From contig JAKAGV010000007.1 in assembly GCA_021815405.1 (NCBI GenBank), positions 1-64,000 of the forward strand: DNA of 64,000 bases, in the 5' to 3' direction. The position numbers were made by a program, and so were the translations under genes. Shown piece after piece: positions 26,344-34,788 of this stretch (position 1 is the stretch's first letter; every line of letters starts with the position of its first letter). This DNA is from Bacteroidota bacterium (GTDB taxonomy: Bacteria; Bacteroidota; Ignavibacteria; Ignavibacteriales; Ignavibacteriaceae). Under the pieces are notes generated by a model. That model worked only from the letters and a program-made list of their open reading frames with translations, had not been told where the DNA came from and searched no databases.

Positions 26344-28584
26344 TTACTGATGAATCACTGCAACTTTTCCCGTAAAAACGTTTGTTCCTTCCTTGTCAAA
26401 AGCAACTACCAGATAGATACCTGTGCTCACGAGATTTCCGTTTGAATCAGTGCCATCCCAGTATGCAATTCTTCCGCCCGGTGAAGAAAAATCTTTGATC
26501 AGTCTTCCGTTGATTGAGATTATTTTGATTTCGGAGTCTCTGATTAACCCATCAATCGTCAATCGGTTTGTCCCGTTTTTCAAAACAAATGGACTAGGAT
26601 AAACAAATAGTTTTGTAAAAGTTTCCTGCGGCTGAACAGCAGAGGTACTAAATGAGGTTAAACCTTGATCGGTTCCTACGTAAACGGTGCCAGTATTTTT
26701 GTTTATCGCAATGCTGGTAATATCATTACTCAGCAGCGGGCTATTTGATGTATTATAAGCCGCAAGTAATTCTGTCCCATCAGAGTTGACAAGAAGTAAT
26801 CCTTGATCAGTTCCAACCCATTTTTGATTTATTGGATCTACCGCAATACAGTTAACAGACTGTTCACGAAGAGTAAAAACGTTGGTTACACTAAGCTGAG
26901 GTACAGAGCCTGCGGCTATACTTTGCGTATTTGATATTATATTTACCCCAAGATTACTTCCAACCCAAACATCACCATTCTGATCCACCACTATCGAATT
27001 AATATTCGTGCTATTCAATCCGTTGTTTGTGGAAAGATATCCGTAAACGTCATCATTAGAATTTGTAAAAGTTTTATTCTCATTAAAATAGTATAAGCCT
27101 GCTTTGTCGCCGTCGGTAGTTGAAAACCATTTTGTATCAAATTGATCGATAGCGAGATGATCAAAGCTGAATAGATATTGAAAGCCTGTGGATGGCACGT
27201 AAAAATTATACCAAGTACTGTCGGGAGTAAGAACATTCAGAGTTTTAAGATTAACGCCTCCATAATTTAAAACCCATAAATCGTTTTGCGAATCTACTCC
27301 GAAACCGGTTATAACCAGGAACTGAGGAGTTTTTTGTATCCCTTGCATGCCGGTTCCGGTTGTATCATATTCTTTCATTACGCCATCTTTTATTCTTAAG
27401 AATCCTCCGCCCCAGCTTCCAAGGTAAACAGAATTATCTGGTGCAGCATAGGCAACGTAATATGCATTCGAAGGCAGAGAAGGAACTGTCTGCGTGTTAT
27501 AATTTGTCCACGTCTTTCCGTCAAATTTATAAAATCCTTTTAGGACAGCATCAGTTCCGCTTGCACACCATAAGTTTCCGTTGTTGTCAACCGCCATTGA
27601 TGAGAACTGGTTAGCTGCCGGACCGTTTGGTGCGATAATATTATTTTGATTTCCATAAACCTGAATTATACCATTATTACTTGCAGCCAACAAACCGGTA
27701 GATAAAGAATAATATAGTTTTGTCAAGTTATAATTGAAAGGAAGATATTTAATTATTGAGCCGTTGTAAAAAAAATATATGTTATTATTTGTTAAGAATA
27801 GGAGCGTATCTCCGATTACTGAAAGATCATTTATGTCGCTTTGATATTGTGGAAGAAAAGTACTCCAGCTATTTCCATTGAAAGATTGGAAACCGCTGCT
27901 TGTTGCAGCAATAAGTGAATCCTTATACATGACAATTTTATTTACTGCAATTGAATTACCGCCAGCGGGAGAAGGATAAACATTCCATGAGTCCGGTGCC
28001 GATAAATTTGTAGCGCCTGCTTTTTGAATTGCAGAACCTGCATCGGTAGAAACGTACAATAAACCGTTTACCAAAATATCACTTACAGAAGTATTTGAAG
28101 GAAGGTTTCCAAATTTTGTAGTGCTGCTGATGATATGAAAATCTTGAGCGTCAATAAGGGATATCCCAAAGCTCGTTGCGGCGTATATAGTATCACCGAT
28201 CGCCTGGAGCTCATTGATTTGTCTAATGGCTTTTTCTGAAAATTCCGATAAGCTGAAAATGCTTTTTATTGATTGATCAGCCGGATTATAAACATCAATT
28301 ATTCCTTCTGCGGAGCCAAACCAGATTTTACCGTATTTATCTACAGTCACGGCTGTCAGATTAATTCCGTTTAATCCATCAGCTTTATGAAGAGTAACAT
28401 AACTATTATAAGCAGGATTGTAAGAAAAACCTCCACCGCTTGTAGCTGCCCAAATTTCATTACCGCTCGAAGAAATAGCGGAAATGCTGTTCATGTTGGT
28501 GTAATTCTTCCAATTGGAAGCCTCCTGTGCAGCTGCAGAATATGAAATGCAAAGTATGAATAAGACACTTAAAAAATTTTTCAT
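26344..28584 (-). CDS. Two-propeller exported protein with T9SS-type C-terminus, PorZ-like
   Basis: This 746-residue exported protein has a signal peptide (residues 1-19, ending AAAQ). Two beta-propellers rich in short blades follow (KIWFGSAEGIIDVYNP, GDVWVGSNLGVNII, NTGTVYVGTDQGLTSF). The C-terminal domain is FlgD-like and T9SS type (FVYPSPFVLKNGTNRLTI to VAVIHQ). Its opening (NWKNYTNMNSISAISSSGNE) and domain order match PorZ, the T9SS attachment-complex subunit that handles A-LPS in Porphyromonas. It could also be a generic T9SS cargo; the length near 750 favours PorZ. It overlaps the upstream glycosyltransferase gene by 4 bases. Confidence 0.7.
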   Translation of the reverse strand: MKNFLSVLFILCISYSAAAQEASNWKNYTNMNSISAISSSGNEIWAATSGGGFSYNPAYNSYVTLHKADGLNGINLTAVTVDKYGKIWFGSAEGIIDVYNPADQSIKSIFSLSEFSEKAIRQINELQAIGDTIYAATSFGISLIDAQDFHIISSTTKFGNLPSNTSVSDILVNGLLYVSTDAGSAIQKAGATNLSAPDSWNVYPSPAGGNSIAVNKIVMYKDSLIAATSSGFQSFNGNSWSTFLPQYQSDINDLSVIGDTLLFLTNNNIYFFYNGSIIKYLPFNYNLTKLYYSLSTGLLAASNNGIIQVYGNQNNIIAPNGPAANQFSSMAVDNNGNLWCASGTDAVLKGFYKFDGKTWTNYNTQTVPSLPSNAYYVAYAAPDNSVYLGSWGGGFLRIKDGVMKEYDTTGTGMQGIQKTPQFLVITGFGVDSQNDLWVLNYGGVNLKTLNVLTPDSTWYNFYVPSTGFQYLFSFDHLAIDQFDTKWFSTTDGDKAGLYYFNENKTFTNSNDDVYGYLSTNNGLNSTNINSIVVDQNGDVWVGSNLGVNIISNTQSIAAGSVPQLSVTNVFTLREQSVNCIAVDPINQKWVGTDQGLLLVNSDGTELLAAYNTSNSPLLSNDITSIAINKNTGTVYVGTDQGLTSFSTSAVQPQETFTKLFVYPSPFVLKNGTNRLTIDGLIRDSEIKIISINGRLIKDFSSPGGRIAYWDGTDSNGNLVSTGIYLVVAFDKEGTNVFTGKVAVIHQ

Positions 28585-30146
28585 TTTATACCTGTTATTT
28601 TGTAAAACTTCCCATTTGAAAAAGTATAAAGTATCTTATTCTTCAACTCCGATTTTTTTAAGGTTAATGACTGGATATTATTATTCCGATTTTTGACTTG
28701 TGCAAAGTTAATATTTTTTCCGTTATTAAAAAGTATAAAATAATTGTTATCGACCTGCTTTAGTTCGATGTTGTTTCCTTTGCCGATCAGAAAAACCGGA
28801 TCTGAAAAGTCAGCCAGGTAACTTTTCGAATCCACCTTGACATTTATTTTTGAGCTGTCGTCAAAATAGAAATTAAACAGCTTATCAAATGCAAGTTGAA
28901 AAACTGGGATGTCATCAATCTTTGCCGGGATTGTCAAAAACTCGGCTTGTTTAGTTTTTTCTATTTCACTTTTATTTTTTTGAATAAACTCTTTCAGGGC
29001 AGTTATAGAATCGTTTGAGTATCTAACCCAGTTGATTTCTTCATGCAGCAAGGCAAATGAATAAATAACTAAAATCGATATTGAAATTATGAGGGGGAAT
29101 TTTAGTTGTTTAAAATTAGATGAAAATATTAAATAGGAAATCAGTCCTGTAAAACCAACTGAAGGAAGATAAAGATACCAGCGCAGCAGCAAACGGCTTG
29201 CAGGTGCGATAGTTAATATTACAAACAATATAAAAAAGAAATTGGTTGAATCCTTTTTCATTTTATGTAAGATCAAATATAAAACTCCTGATACAGCAAT
29301 AATTCCAATTGCTGCTATAATTAGCTTGTGCATGATTAAGAAGGCTTGTAATTCCCTTAGGAAGAAAGGGAAGACAAGCAGTCCGGAGAAGATGAAATAA
29401 TTTTTAACTACATCCATCAAGGTCCCGGCTGAATGAGCATCTTTGGCAGTGAAGACATTATTATTAAAAAGGATTATTCTAAGCAAAATAAAAACCGCCA
29501 TGATGATCAAATAAGGAAGAAGAGCATAAATACTTTGCTTAATTTTAAACTTCTTCTCACCAAAGTAATAATAAAGAAGCGCGATGATTAACGGGAAGCT
29601 GAATGCCATTTCTTTGGAGAGAAGAGACAATATAAAAAACAGCATGGAATAAATACCAGGCTTGAAGCGGTTCCTTATAAAAGCAATTAATCCTGCTAAA
29701 TAAAAAATAATCATCACTCTCTCAAATAAATCGGTAATCCAGATAACAGCATAATCATGAAGTGGAAAACCGGCAAAGAATAGCGCAGCGAAAAGAGCAA
29801 TTAAATTTTTTCTAGAATTTTCTTCCAGAAGTAGAAGGAAGAAAAAATAAACCAGCATCGAAGCGATTGCATGAAGCAAAATGTTAAAAACTCTGTAACA
29901 AGGAACATCATATTGGAATATCAAGGTAGAAATACCGGAAATAAAATTCGGCAGCGGTCTGTAATAAAATCCATCGTAGCTTTTCTTATTAAAGAGTGAA
30001 GGAGATTGTGCTATAGATGAAACCTGATTGCGCTGAATAAAATAGCTTTCATCTAGAATTAATGGAGAATTGATTGACGGAAAGTAAAGTATAACGGCAA
30101 AGAGAAATATAATAAGAGGATAAAGGAGTTTCTCAGCCTTAAGCAT
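28581..30146 (-). CDS. Multi-pass membrane glycosyltransferase-like protein (GT39/TMTC-like)
   Basis: This 521-residue protein has about 10 predicted membrane helices. After the first helix the loop carries acidic residues (LILDESYFIQRN) where polyprenol-dependent C-type glycosyltransferases place their catalytic Asp. The Arg/Tyr-rich FYYRPLPNF follows, as in related O-mannosyltransferase-like proteins. The C-terminal 120 residues are soluble. It is assigned to the superfamily only; donor and acceptor are unknown. Its 4-base overlap with the PorZ-like gene hints at a shared role in outer-surface glycolipid or glycoprotein biogenesis. Confidence 0.68.
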   Translation of the reverse strand: MLKAEKLLYPLIIFLFAVILYFPSINSPLILDESYFIQRNQVSSIAQSPSLFNKKSYDGFYYRPLPNFISGISTLIFQYDVPCYRVFNILLHAIASMLVYFFFLLLLEENSRKNLIALFAALFFAGFPLHDYAVIWITDLFERVMIIFYLAGLIAFIRNRFKPGIYSMLFFILSLLSKEMAFSFPLIIALLYYYFGEKKFKIKQSIYALLPYLIIMAVFILLRIILFNNNVFTAKDAHSAGTLMDVVKNYFIFSGLLVFPFFLRELQAFLIMHKLIIAAIGIIAVSGVLYLILHKMKKDSTNFFFILFVILTIAPASRLLLRWYLYLPSVGFTGLISYLIFSSNFKQLKFPLIISISILVIYSFALLHEEINWVRYSNDSITALKEFIQKNKSEIEKTKQAEFLTIPAKIDDIPVFQLAFDKLFNFYFDDSSKINVKVDSKSYLADFSDPVFLIGKGNNIELKQVDNNYFILFNNGKNINFAQVKNRNNNIQSLTLKKSELKNKILYTFSNGKFYKITGIK

Positions 30147-30150
30147 GGTA

Positions 30151-30612
30151 TTAAATTTTAGTCATTAGGTCAGCCATTTCGATAGCGGTAAGAGCAGCTT
30201 CCCAGCCTTTGTTTCCGGATTTAGAACCGGATCTTTCGATTGCCTGTTCAACATTATTTGTTGTAAGGACTCCAAAAGAAATAGGTATCTTGTACTTCAA
30301 GGATATTTTTAAAATTCCGCTGCTTGCGGCTCCTGCAACATAATCAAAATGAGGTGTAGCTCCTCTTATTACTGCGCCTAAACAAATTATTGCATTATAG
30401 ATATTCTTCTCAGCAAGTTTTTCAGCAGCTAATGGTATTTCATAAGCACCCGGAACTTTGATTACATCGATGTTTTCTTCAGGGCACTCATATTGTTTTA
30501 AGCAGTCAATAGCGCCATCGAGGAGCTTTTGCACTATGAAATCGTTATACTTACTTAATACGATTGCAAATTTATGGTTTGAACAGGAATAATTTCCTTC
30601 GATAATTTTCAT
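30151..30612 (-). CDS. ribH: 6,7-dimethyl-8-ribityllumazine synthase
   Basis: This enzyme condenses 5-amino-6-ribitylamino-uracil with a four-carbon phosphate in the next-to-last step of riboflavin synthesis. It is identified by VPGAYEIPLAAEKLA, LGAVIRGATPHFDYVAG (with the catalytic His) and FGVLTTNNVEQAIERSGSK. At 153 residues it has family length. The rest of the rib genes are elsewhere. It sits within the leftward run, 4 bp from the membrane glycosyltransferase and 14 bp from the PHP gene. No FMN riboswitch was seen. Confidence 0.96.
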   Translation of the reverse strand: MKIIEGNYSCSNHKFAIVLSKYNDFIVQKLLDGAIDCLKQYECPEENIDVIKVPGAYEIPLAAEKLAEKNIYNAIICLGAVIRGATPHFDYVAGAASSGILKISLKYKIPISFGVLTTNNVEQAIERSGSKSGNKGWEAALTAIEMADLMTKI

Positions 30613-30626
30613 TTTAATTCTTTTTC

Positions 30627-31457
30627 TTACGCAATGTTCCTTAAAAGCCTTTGCCTCATTGCGTCAATTACTGAGTAGTTGACTGTATATTTCCCGAGAT
30701 TATTTTCATCCTCTCTTTTACCGCCGTGAAAGTCAGAACCTCCGGATTCTAACAAGAAATATTCATTAACAATCCCTTTGTAAAACCTGATTAACTGCTG
30801 GGAATGCGATGGATGGATAACTTCAATACCATCAACACCAGCACTGATAAGATCTTTTAAGAGATTATCATTCATTGGCCCTGGATGTGCAATAAAACTT
30901 AAGCCGCCGGCATCGTTAATTATCTTAAATGCGCTTTGCGGTGATAAGTGAACTTTCTTTTCATAAGCCGGACAACCGTTGCCGATATATTTATTGAAGG
31001 CTTCAAAAAAGTTTGATATTAATCCCTTTTCATAAAGAACTTCTGCAATATGAGGTCTGCCTACTGCACGGTTCTTTGCTTTCTCAAGTACATCATCGAT
31101 AGAAATACTTAAACCGAGAGATTTTAATTTATCTACAATTCTGATTGCCCGCTTAAGTCTTTCTTCTCTAAAGAAGACCATGTACCTTTCAAGTTCTTTA
31201 TTATCGGGCTCAAAAAAGTATGCAAGGATATGAATCTCTTTGTCGTTTACATCCGTACTTATCTCAAGACCGGGAATTACCTCGACACCGATCTTTTTTC
31301 CTTCTTCGGTAGCCTCAATAATTCCCGCGAGATTGTCATGGTCTGTAATACTAATTGTATCTAGTCCGAGTTCTTTAGCCTTAGAAACAATTTCGACGGG
31401 AGAGTAAAAGCCATCCGAAAAAAATGTATGAATATGTAAATCTACTTTCCCGTTCAT
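30627..31457 (-). CDS. PHP-domain metal-dependent phosphoesterase (YciV/RNase AM-like)
   Basis: This 276-residue PHP-domain hydrolase probably removes phosphate or nucleotides. YciV relatives act on 3',5'-bisphosphates or as a 5'-3' exonuclease on short RNAs. Metal-binding motifs are DLHIHTFFSDGFYSP, SITDHDNLAG, IPGLEIS, IAHPGP and SGGSDFHGGK. Length and order match the family. PAP, the by-product of sulfotransfer, is a possible substrate of such enzymes and would fit this genome, but that is inference. Confidence 0.88.
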   Translation of the reverse strand: MNGKVDLHIHTFFSDGFYSPVEIVSKAKELGLDTISITDHDNLAGIIEATEEGKKIGVEVIPGLEISTDVNDKEIHILAYFFEPDNKELERYMVFFREERLKRAIRIVDKLKSLGLSISIDDVLEKAKNRAVGRPHIAEVLYEKGLISNFFEAFNKYIGNGCPAYEKKVHLSPQSAFKIINDAGGLSFIAHPGPMNDNLLKDLISAGVDGIEVIHPSHSQQLIRFYKGIVNEYFLLESGGSDFHGGKREDENNLGKYTVNYSVIDAMRQRLLRNIA

Positions 31458-31466
31458 TAAAAATTA

Positions 31467-32150
31467 TTAGCTAAACATTTCCTTAAATTTTTCGTAATCC
31501 AGAATTCTTAGCCGAGAGCCGTCGAGTTCTACCAATCCTTTTTTAGCAAAGGAATGAAGAGTGCGAGAAATTGTTTCTCTTGAAGTACCTGCCATGTTAG
31601 CAAGATCATGCTGATAAGGCAGCTTGTCTATTTCAACTGTGCCTTGTCTAATCTTGCCAAGATCGTCAGCGAGCTGCAATATAACAGTTGCCACTTTACC
31701 TTCGGCATCTTTAAGAGATAAAGATTTGATTTTCATGTCGGCAGCGCGAAGGCGTGAAGTAAGTTCCTGAAGCAAAGCTACAGCTATTTCGGGGTGACTG
31801 TGAAGCATATCTAAGAACTCGCTTCTTTGGATTATAAACAGCTCAGAGTCTTCCATTGCAGTAACATTTGCTGAACGTGACTGACCGTCAAGAATAGCCA
31901 TTTCACCAAAGAAATCCGATTCACCTAAAATGGTTAATATTACTTCTTTGCCGTCATCGCTTACTCTGGAAACTTTTACCTTACCGTTTATGATGACAAA
32001 AAGCGCAGATCCGGTTTCATGCTCAAATAGCACTACCGAATCCTTTATGAAACTCTTTCGAATTCCCAGTTTTGAAATCTGGTCTAAAGTACTGTCATCC
32101 AATTCTGAAAAGATTGGAACGTATTTTAGAAAATCGTTGTTTTCTTGCAT
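31467..32150 (-). CDS. Crp/Fnr-family transcriptional regulator
   Basis: This 227-residue regulator has an N-terminal cyclic-nucleotide-binding-type beta-roll (residues 15-130, with GESDFFGEMAILDGQSRSA, the phosphate-binding cassette pattern). The C-terminal winged helix-turn-helix has recognition helix AGTSRETISRTL. There are no clustered N-terminal cysteines, so it is not an oxygen-sensing Fe-S Fnr; a cAMP-like ligand is possible. It is the first gene of the leftward operon and diverges from a small secreted-protein gene. It may regulate the shared region 32151-32319. Confidence 0.9.
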   Translation of the reverse strand: MQENNDFLKYVPIFSELDDSTLDQISKLGIRKSFIKDSVVLFEHETGSALFVIINGKVKVSRVSDDGKEVILTILGESDFFGEMAILDGQSRSANVTAMEDSELFIIQRSEFLDMLHSHPEIAVALLQELTSRLRAADMKIKSLSLKDAEGKVATVILQLADDLGKIRQGTVEIDKLPYQHDLANMAGTSRETISRTLHSFAKKGLVELDGSRLRILDYEKFKEMFS

Positions 32151-32258
32151 TTAAGTCCCTCTTAAATTTATAAGTTTATTTGAAATATATACTTGAGCGG
32201 GAAAAAAGTCAACTGTGCGTTATCATCACATGAAAATATTCTTAAACAAAAATAATGA

Positions 32259-32285
32259 TTGTGATTTGAAATAGTTTTATTTTTG
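32259..32285 (+). promoter_or_regulatory. Candidate promoter (TTG-N16-TAnnTTTG) for the 158-residue protein gene
   Basis: TTG at 32259-32261 and TATTTTTG at 32278-32285 match the Bacteroidota -33/-7 consensus with a 16-base spacer, slightly short of the common 17-23. The downstream ATG is at 32320. The motif is degenerate in AT-rich DNA, so this is a candidate only. Confidence 0.4.
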
Positions 32286-32319
32286 TCATGCGATTGTCCA
32301 CTTTCGTTAAGGTCTTAAA

Positions 32320-32796
32320 ATGTTGGCGAGAAAAAAACTACTTCCAAGCTTGATCTTCTATGGCGCAATAATAATTGCGGTTGTTTTTCATCAAAATGTT
32401 TTTGCACAAAATGATTCTCGCTTCGAACTGAATAATAAAACTGATTCAGTAAAAGTTATTCAAGAAAAAATTTATAATCCGTTCTTATTTTCACCGCTAT
32501 CAACACAGTATGCGCCTTCAATCAATTATAATGATGAAGATTTTAATCTGATGCAAGCAAATCCTGAGAATGCATGGGGAATATCAATGGCAAGGATGAG
32601 GCAATCAAATTTTTTCCTTAATAATAATTCAAATGATATTAAAGCCGACCTTTATATGGGCAATTTTTTATTTAGAGAAAAAGGCTTAATGTCGGATGTC
32701 AGGTATATTCTTGGCTTAGCCAGCATGTCTGCAGCAGGTTATTTTGCATACAAGCATATTCAGAAATACGGTTTTCTAAAAGATAAAAGTAAATAA
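32320..32796 (+). CDS. Small exported or membrane-anchored protein of unknown function
   Basis: This 158-residue protein has an N-terminal signal or anchor helix (LPSLIFYGAIIIAVVFHQNV) followed by FAQ, a likely cleavage site. The rest is Asn/Ser/Phe-rich, and a hydrophobic stretch near the end (YILGLASMSAAGYFAYKHI) may be a second membrane segment. I recognise no family. It diverges from the Crp/Fnr gene and could be its target. A hairpin follows its stop by 12 bp. Confidence 0.6.
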   Translation: MLARKKLLPSLIFYGAIIIAVVFHQNVFAQNDSRFELNNKTDSVKVIQEKIYNPFLFSPLSTQYAPSINYNDEDFNLMQANPENAWGISMARMRQSNFFLNNNSNDIKADLYMGNFLFREKGLMSDVRYILGLASMSAAGYFAYKHIQKYGFLKDKSK

Positions 32797-32808
32797 AAAA
32801 TACACCTA

Positions 32809-32826
32809 CGCACTTTAGTCAGTGCG
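32809..32826. terminator. Small hairpin between convergent genes, possible terminator
   Basis: CGCACT-TTAGTC-AGTGCG forms a perfect 6 bp stem with a 6-base loop. On the minus strand it is followed within 10 bases by a T-rich run (TATTTTTTATTT). On the plus strand it is followed by A-runs, so termination from the right is more likely than from the left. Confidence 0.42.
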
Positions 32827-32866
32827 AAAAAAAATTAAAAAAATCACGCATGGACTGAAATCTATG

Positions 32867-33736
32867 TTACGGAATAACTCTTTTCAGTCTTGCTTTCATT
32901 GCCGGTGATTCAAATATAAAAGCTCTAATTGCAATAGCAGTAAGTATTATAATACCTCCAACAATCGCCATGAAAGACGGGACTTCACCGTACCCTAAAA
33001 ATACCCAAACCGGATTTAGTACTGGTTCAATCATCGAGATTAGTGAAGCTTCAATTGCATAAACACGCTTCAATCCATAGCTGAATATTGCGTATGCTAT
33101 CCCTATTTGAAATATTCCGAGATATGATACCATTAAGAAATTTGATGCTGTGAAGTTTGAAATTTCAGAAATGGAACTAAAGCAAATTATTGAAACCAAA
33201 ATATTCCCGTAGAATATAGAGCTGAACTGATATTCTTTTTTATTTTTGCGCATACCAAGAAGAAATGCTGCAAAAGCTACACCTGACAGCAAAGCTAAAA
33301 TATTTCCTCTTATATCGCCGAGCGAGAGTTTTCCCACAAAGAACAACACCATTCCAATGAAACAAAAAAGGATGGTTACTATGTTTATCTTCTCATATTT
33401 GATCTTATTAATCAATGGCTCGAATATCAAAACGTAAATTGGTGCCGTATATTGTAAAAAGATTGCATTGGCGGCGGTTGTCATCTTTGTTGCCATGACA
33501 AACAGTATTAAAATTCCGGAATATAAAACCGCATTTATAAAAGTAAACAGGTTGGCGTAGAAAACTTCTTTCTTAAAAATTACAAGAAAAACAAGTGCTG
33601 CAAAGAAACTTCTGAAAAAAGAAATTTGCATTGCATTAAACGGGACCAGTTTAATAAAAAGTCCTCCGGTACTCCATAATAGTCCGGCGGCAAATACGGC
33701 AAGTAATCCTTTCTGATGTTCGTGCAAGTGCTTCAT
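32867..33736 (-). CDS. EamA/DMT-superfamily transporter
   Basis: This 289-residue inner-membrane protein has about 10 helices in two EamA repeats (for example AVFAAGLLWSTGGLFIKLVP, LISMIEPVLNPVWVFLGYGE). Members export or import amino acids or metabolites by proton coupling. Substrate cannot be inferred. It is transcribed alone and leftward; about 1 kb of gene-free DNA with unusual repeats lies upstream of its start. Confidence 0.88.
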   Translation of the reverse strand: MKHLHEHQKGLLAVFAAGLLWSTGGLFIKLVPFNAMQISFFRSFFAALVFLVIFKKEVFYANLFTFINAVLYSGILILFVMATKMTTAANAIFLQYTAPIYVLIFEPLINKIKYEKINIVTILFCFIGMVLFFVGKLSLGDIRGNILALLSGVAFAAFLLGMRKNKKEYQFSSIFYGNILVSIICFSSISEISNFTASNFLMVSYLGIFQIGIAYAIFSYGLKRVYAIEASLISMIEPVLNPVWVFLGYGEVPSFMAIVGGIIILTAIAIRAFIFESPAMKARLKRVIP

Positions 33737-34045
33737 TAAAGTGTTTGCAAAATTAGATTACAAAATTACGAAAGCGAAACGACTTTAACAGAGTATATTA
33801 TGCTTCTTTCGTAATCTTGATCGTAACCTTGCTCTTAACCAGGTAACTTATGCGATTAAGATTATGGTTAAGAGAAAGATTAAGAATAAAATAGTTGTAA
33901 TAATTAGGTTATATAAAATTTTATTAATTTATTTAGAGTTTTGAGATACGCTATTTAATTTGGAAAGTAGCTGACTCGTAAATTATATAAATGAAATTAG
34001 AAGTCCGACTAACTATTTGATGACTGAATCATTTAGATTAGTAAT
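33737..34045. other. Gene-free region before the 21 bp array
   Basis: This is AT-rich DNA upstream of the leftward EamA gene. It holds the first hairpin repeat (33807-33891). The stretch from about 33900 to 34045 shows no reading frame or RNA structure that I can support, and its sequence does not clearly keep the 21 bp register seen downstream. Confidence 0.5.
33807..33891. repeat. Imperfect hairpin repeat, copy A (TAATC/GATTA-rich)
   Basis: CTCTTAACC (33832-33840) pairs exactly with GGTTAAGAG (33866-33874) around a 25-base loop. Flanks made of TAATCTT and AAGATTA-like words extend the pairing imperfectly. The related copy B lies at 34694-34772 and also has a 25-base loop. Confidence 0.6.
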
Positions 34046-34545
34046 GTAACCCGGCAAGTATAAGATGTAACCGGATGAGAATTTTTTCTAACCTTATAAT
34101 AAATAAACACAATTAGGTAAGAATCAAATGTAACCTTATAAAAATAAGCTATAACCAGGCTGTAATTCGTAATAACATTACAAGAAATAAAATAAATCCT
34201 GTGATAATTGAACCTGTTTTAATAAGAATTTAAATTGACCAATCAAGAATAAAACACAAACAATGTAGTGTAGAATGCAAGTAAGCATCAGTAAAATGCA
34301 AATTAAGCTTTGTAAAACAAAAATAAGACTATGTAAAATGTAAAATAGGTTCTGTAAAAAGCAAATAAGGTTCTGTAAAATGCAAACAAGGTTCTGTAAA
34401 AAGCAAACAAGGTTCTGTAAAAAGCAAATTAGGTTCTGTAAAAAGCAAATTAGGCTGTGTAAATCGCAAAAAAGGTAAAGTATAATGTAACTGCGTCAAT
34501 GTGGTAATTAAATGCGTCAAAATGACAATAGGATGGTAAAGTTTA
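34046..34545. repeat. Degenerate intergenic array with strict 21 bp period (array 1)
   Basis: A conserved head recurs every 21 bp with a variable tail. GTAAC-type heads start at 34046, 34067, 34088 (CTAACC), 34130, 34151 (ATAACC) and 34172 (ATAAC). After a phase shift, GTA-type heads start at 34249 (ATAAAAC), 34270, 34291, 34312, 34333, 34354, 34375, 34396, 34417, 34438, 34459 and 34480. The most regular part (34350-34475) has near-identical units such as TTCTGTAAAAAGCAAATTAG. About 24 unit lengths are covered. It does not code for protein; the leftward frame through it just repeats a heptapeptide. Confidence 0.85.
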
Positions 34546-34693
34546 GGCTGTTATTCCATTAAATAACTATAATATTCTTTTACTTCTTCCAGTTAGGAAT
34601 TTACGTAATGTTCAAATAATTCTAATTTAAATGAATTTAATTAGTTATTTTAGAAATGGCTTCTTTACTAAGGAACAAAGATGCTATCTCTTT

Positions 34694-34772
34694 ATAACTT
34701 GTAATCTTGTTCTTAATCGTACTCGTATTTAGAATCCGACTAAGACAAAGATTACGATTACGAATAAAACGC
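34694..34772. repeat. Imperfect hairpin repeat, copy B
   Basis: GTAATCTTGTTCTTA (34701-34715) pairs with TAAGACAAAGATTAC (34741-34755) with one mismatch over 15, around a 25-base loop. It ends 16 bp before the archease ATG, so in mRNA it could form a 5' leader structure. It resembles copy A in word content and loop length. Confidence 0.6.
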
Positions 34773-34788
34773 AAAATAATTTTTTCCA

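Noticed and set aside
30613-30626. FMN riboswitch upstream of ribH
   Set aside because: Only 14 bp separates ribH from the PHP gene, too little for a riboswitch, and no RFN consensus was seen.
34329-34520. Leftward 63-residue frame made of a heptapeptide repeat
   Set aside because: It is the 21 bp array read as protein; the periodicity explains it and no start signal is present.
34046-34545. Array 1 as a CRISPR array
   Set aside because: The conserved part is only 4-6 bp, the unit is 21 bp, and neighbouring tails can be near identical, unlike CRISPR spacers; no cas gene is nearby.
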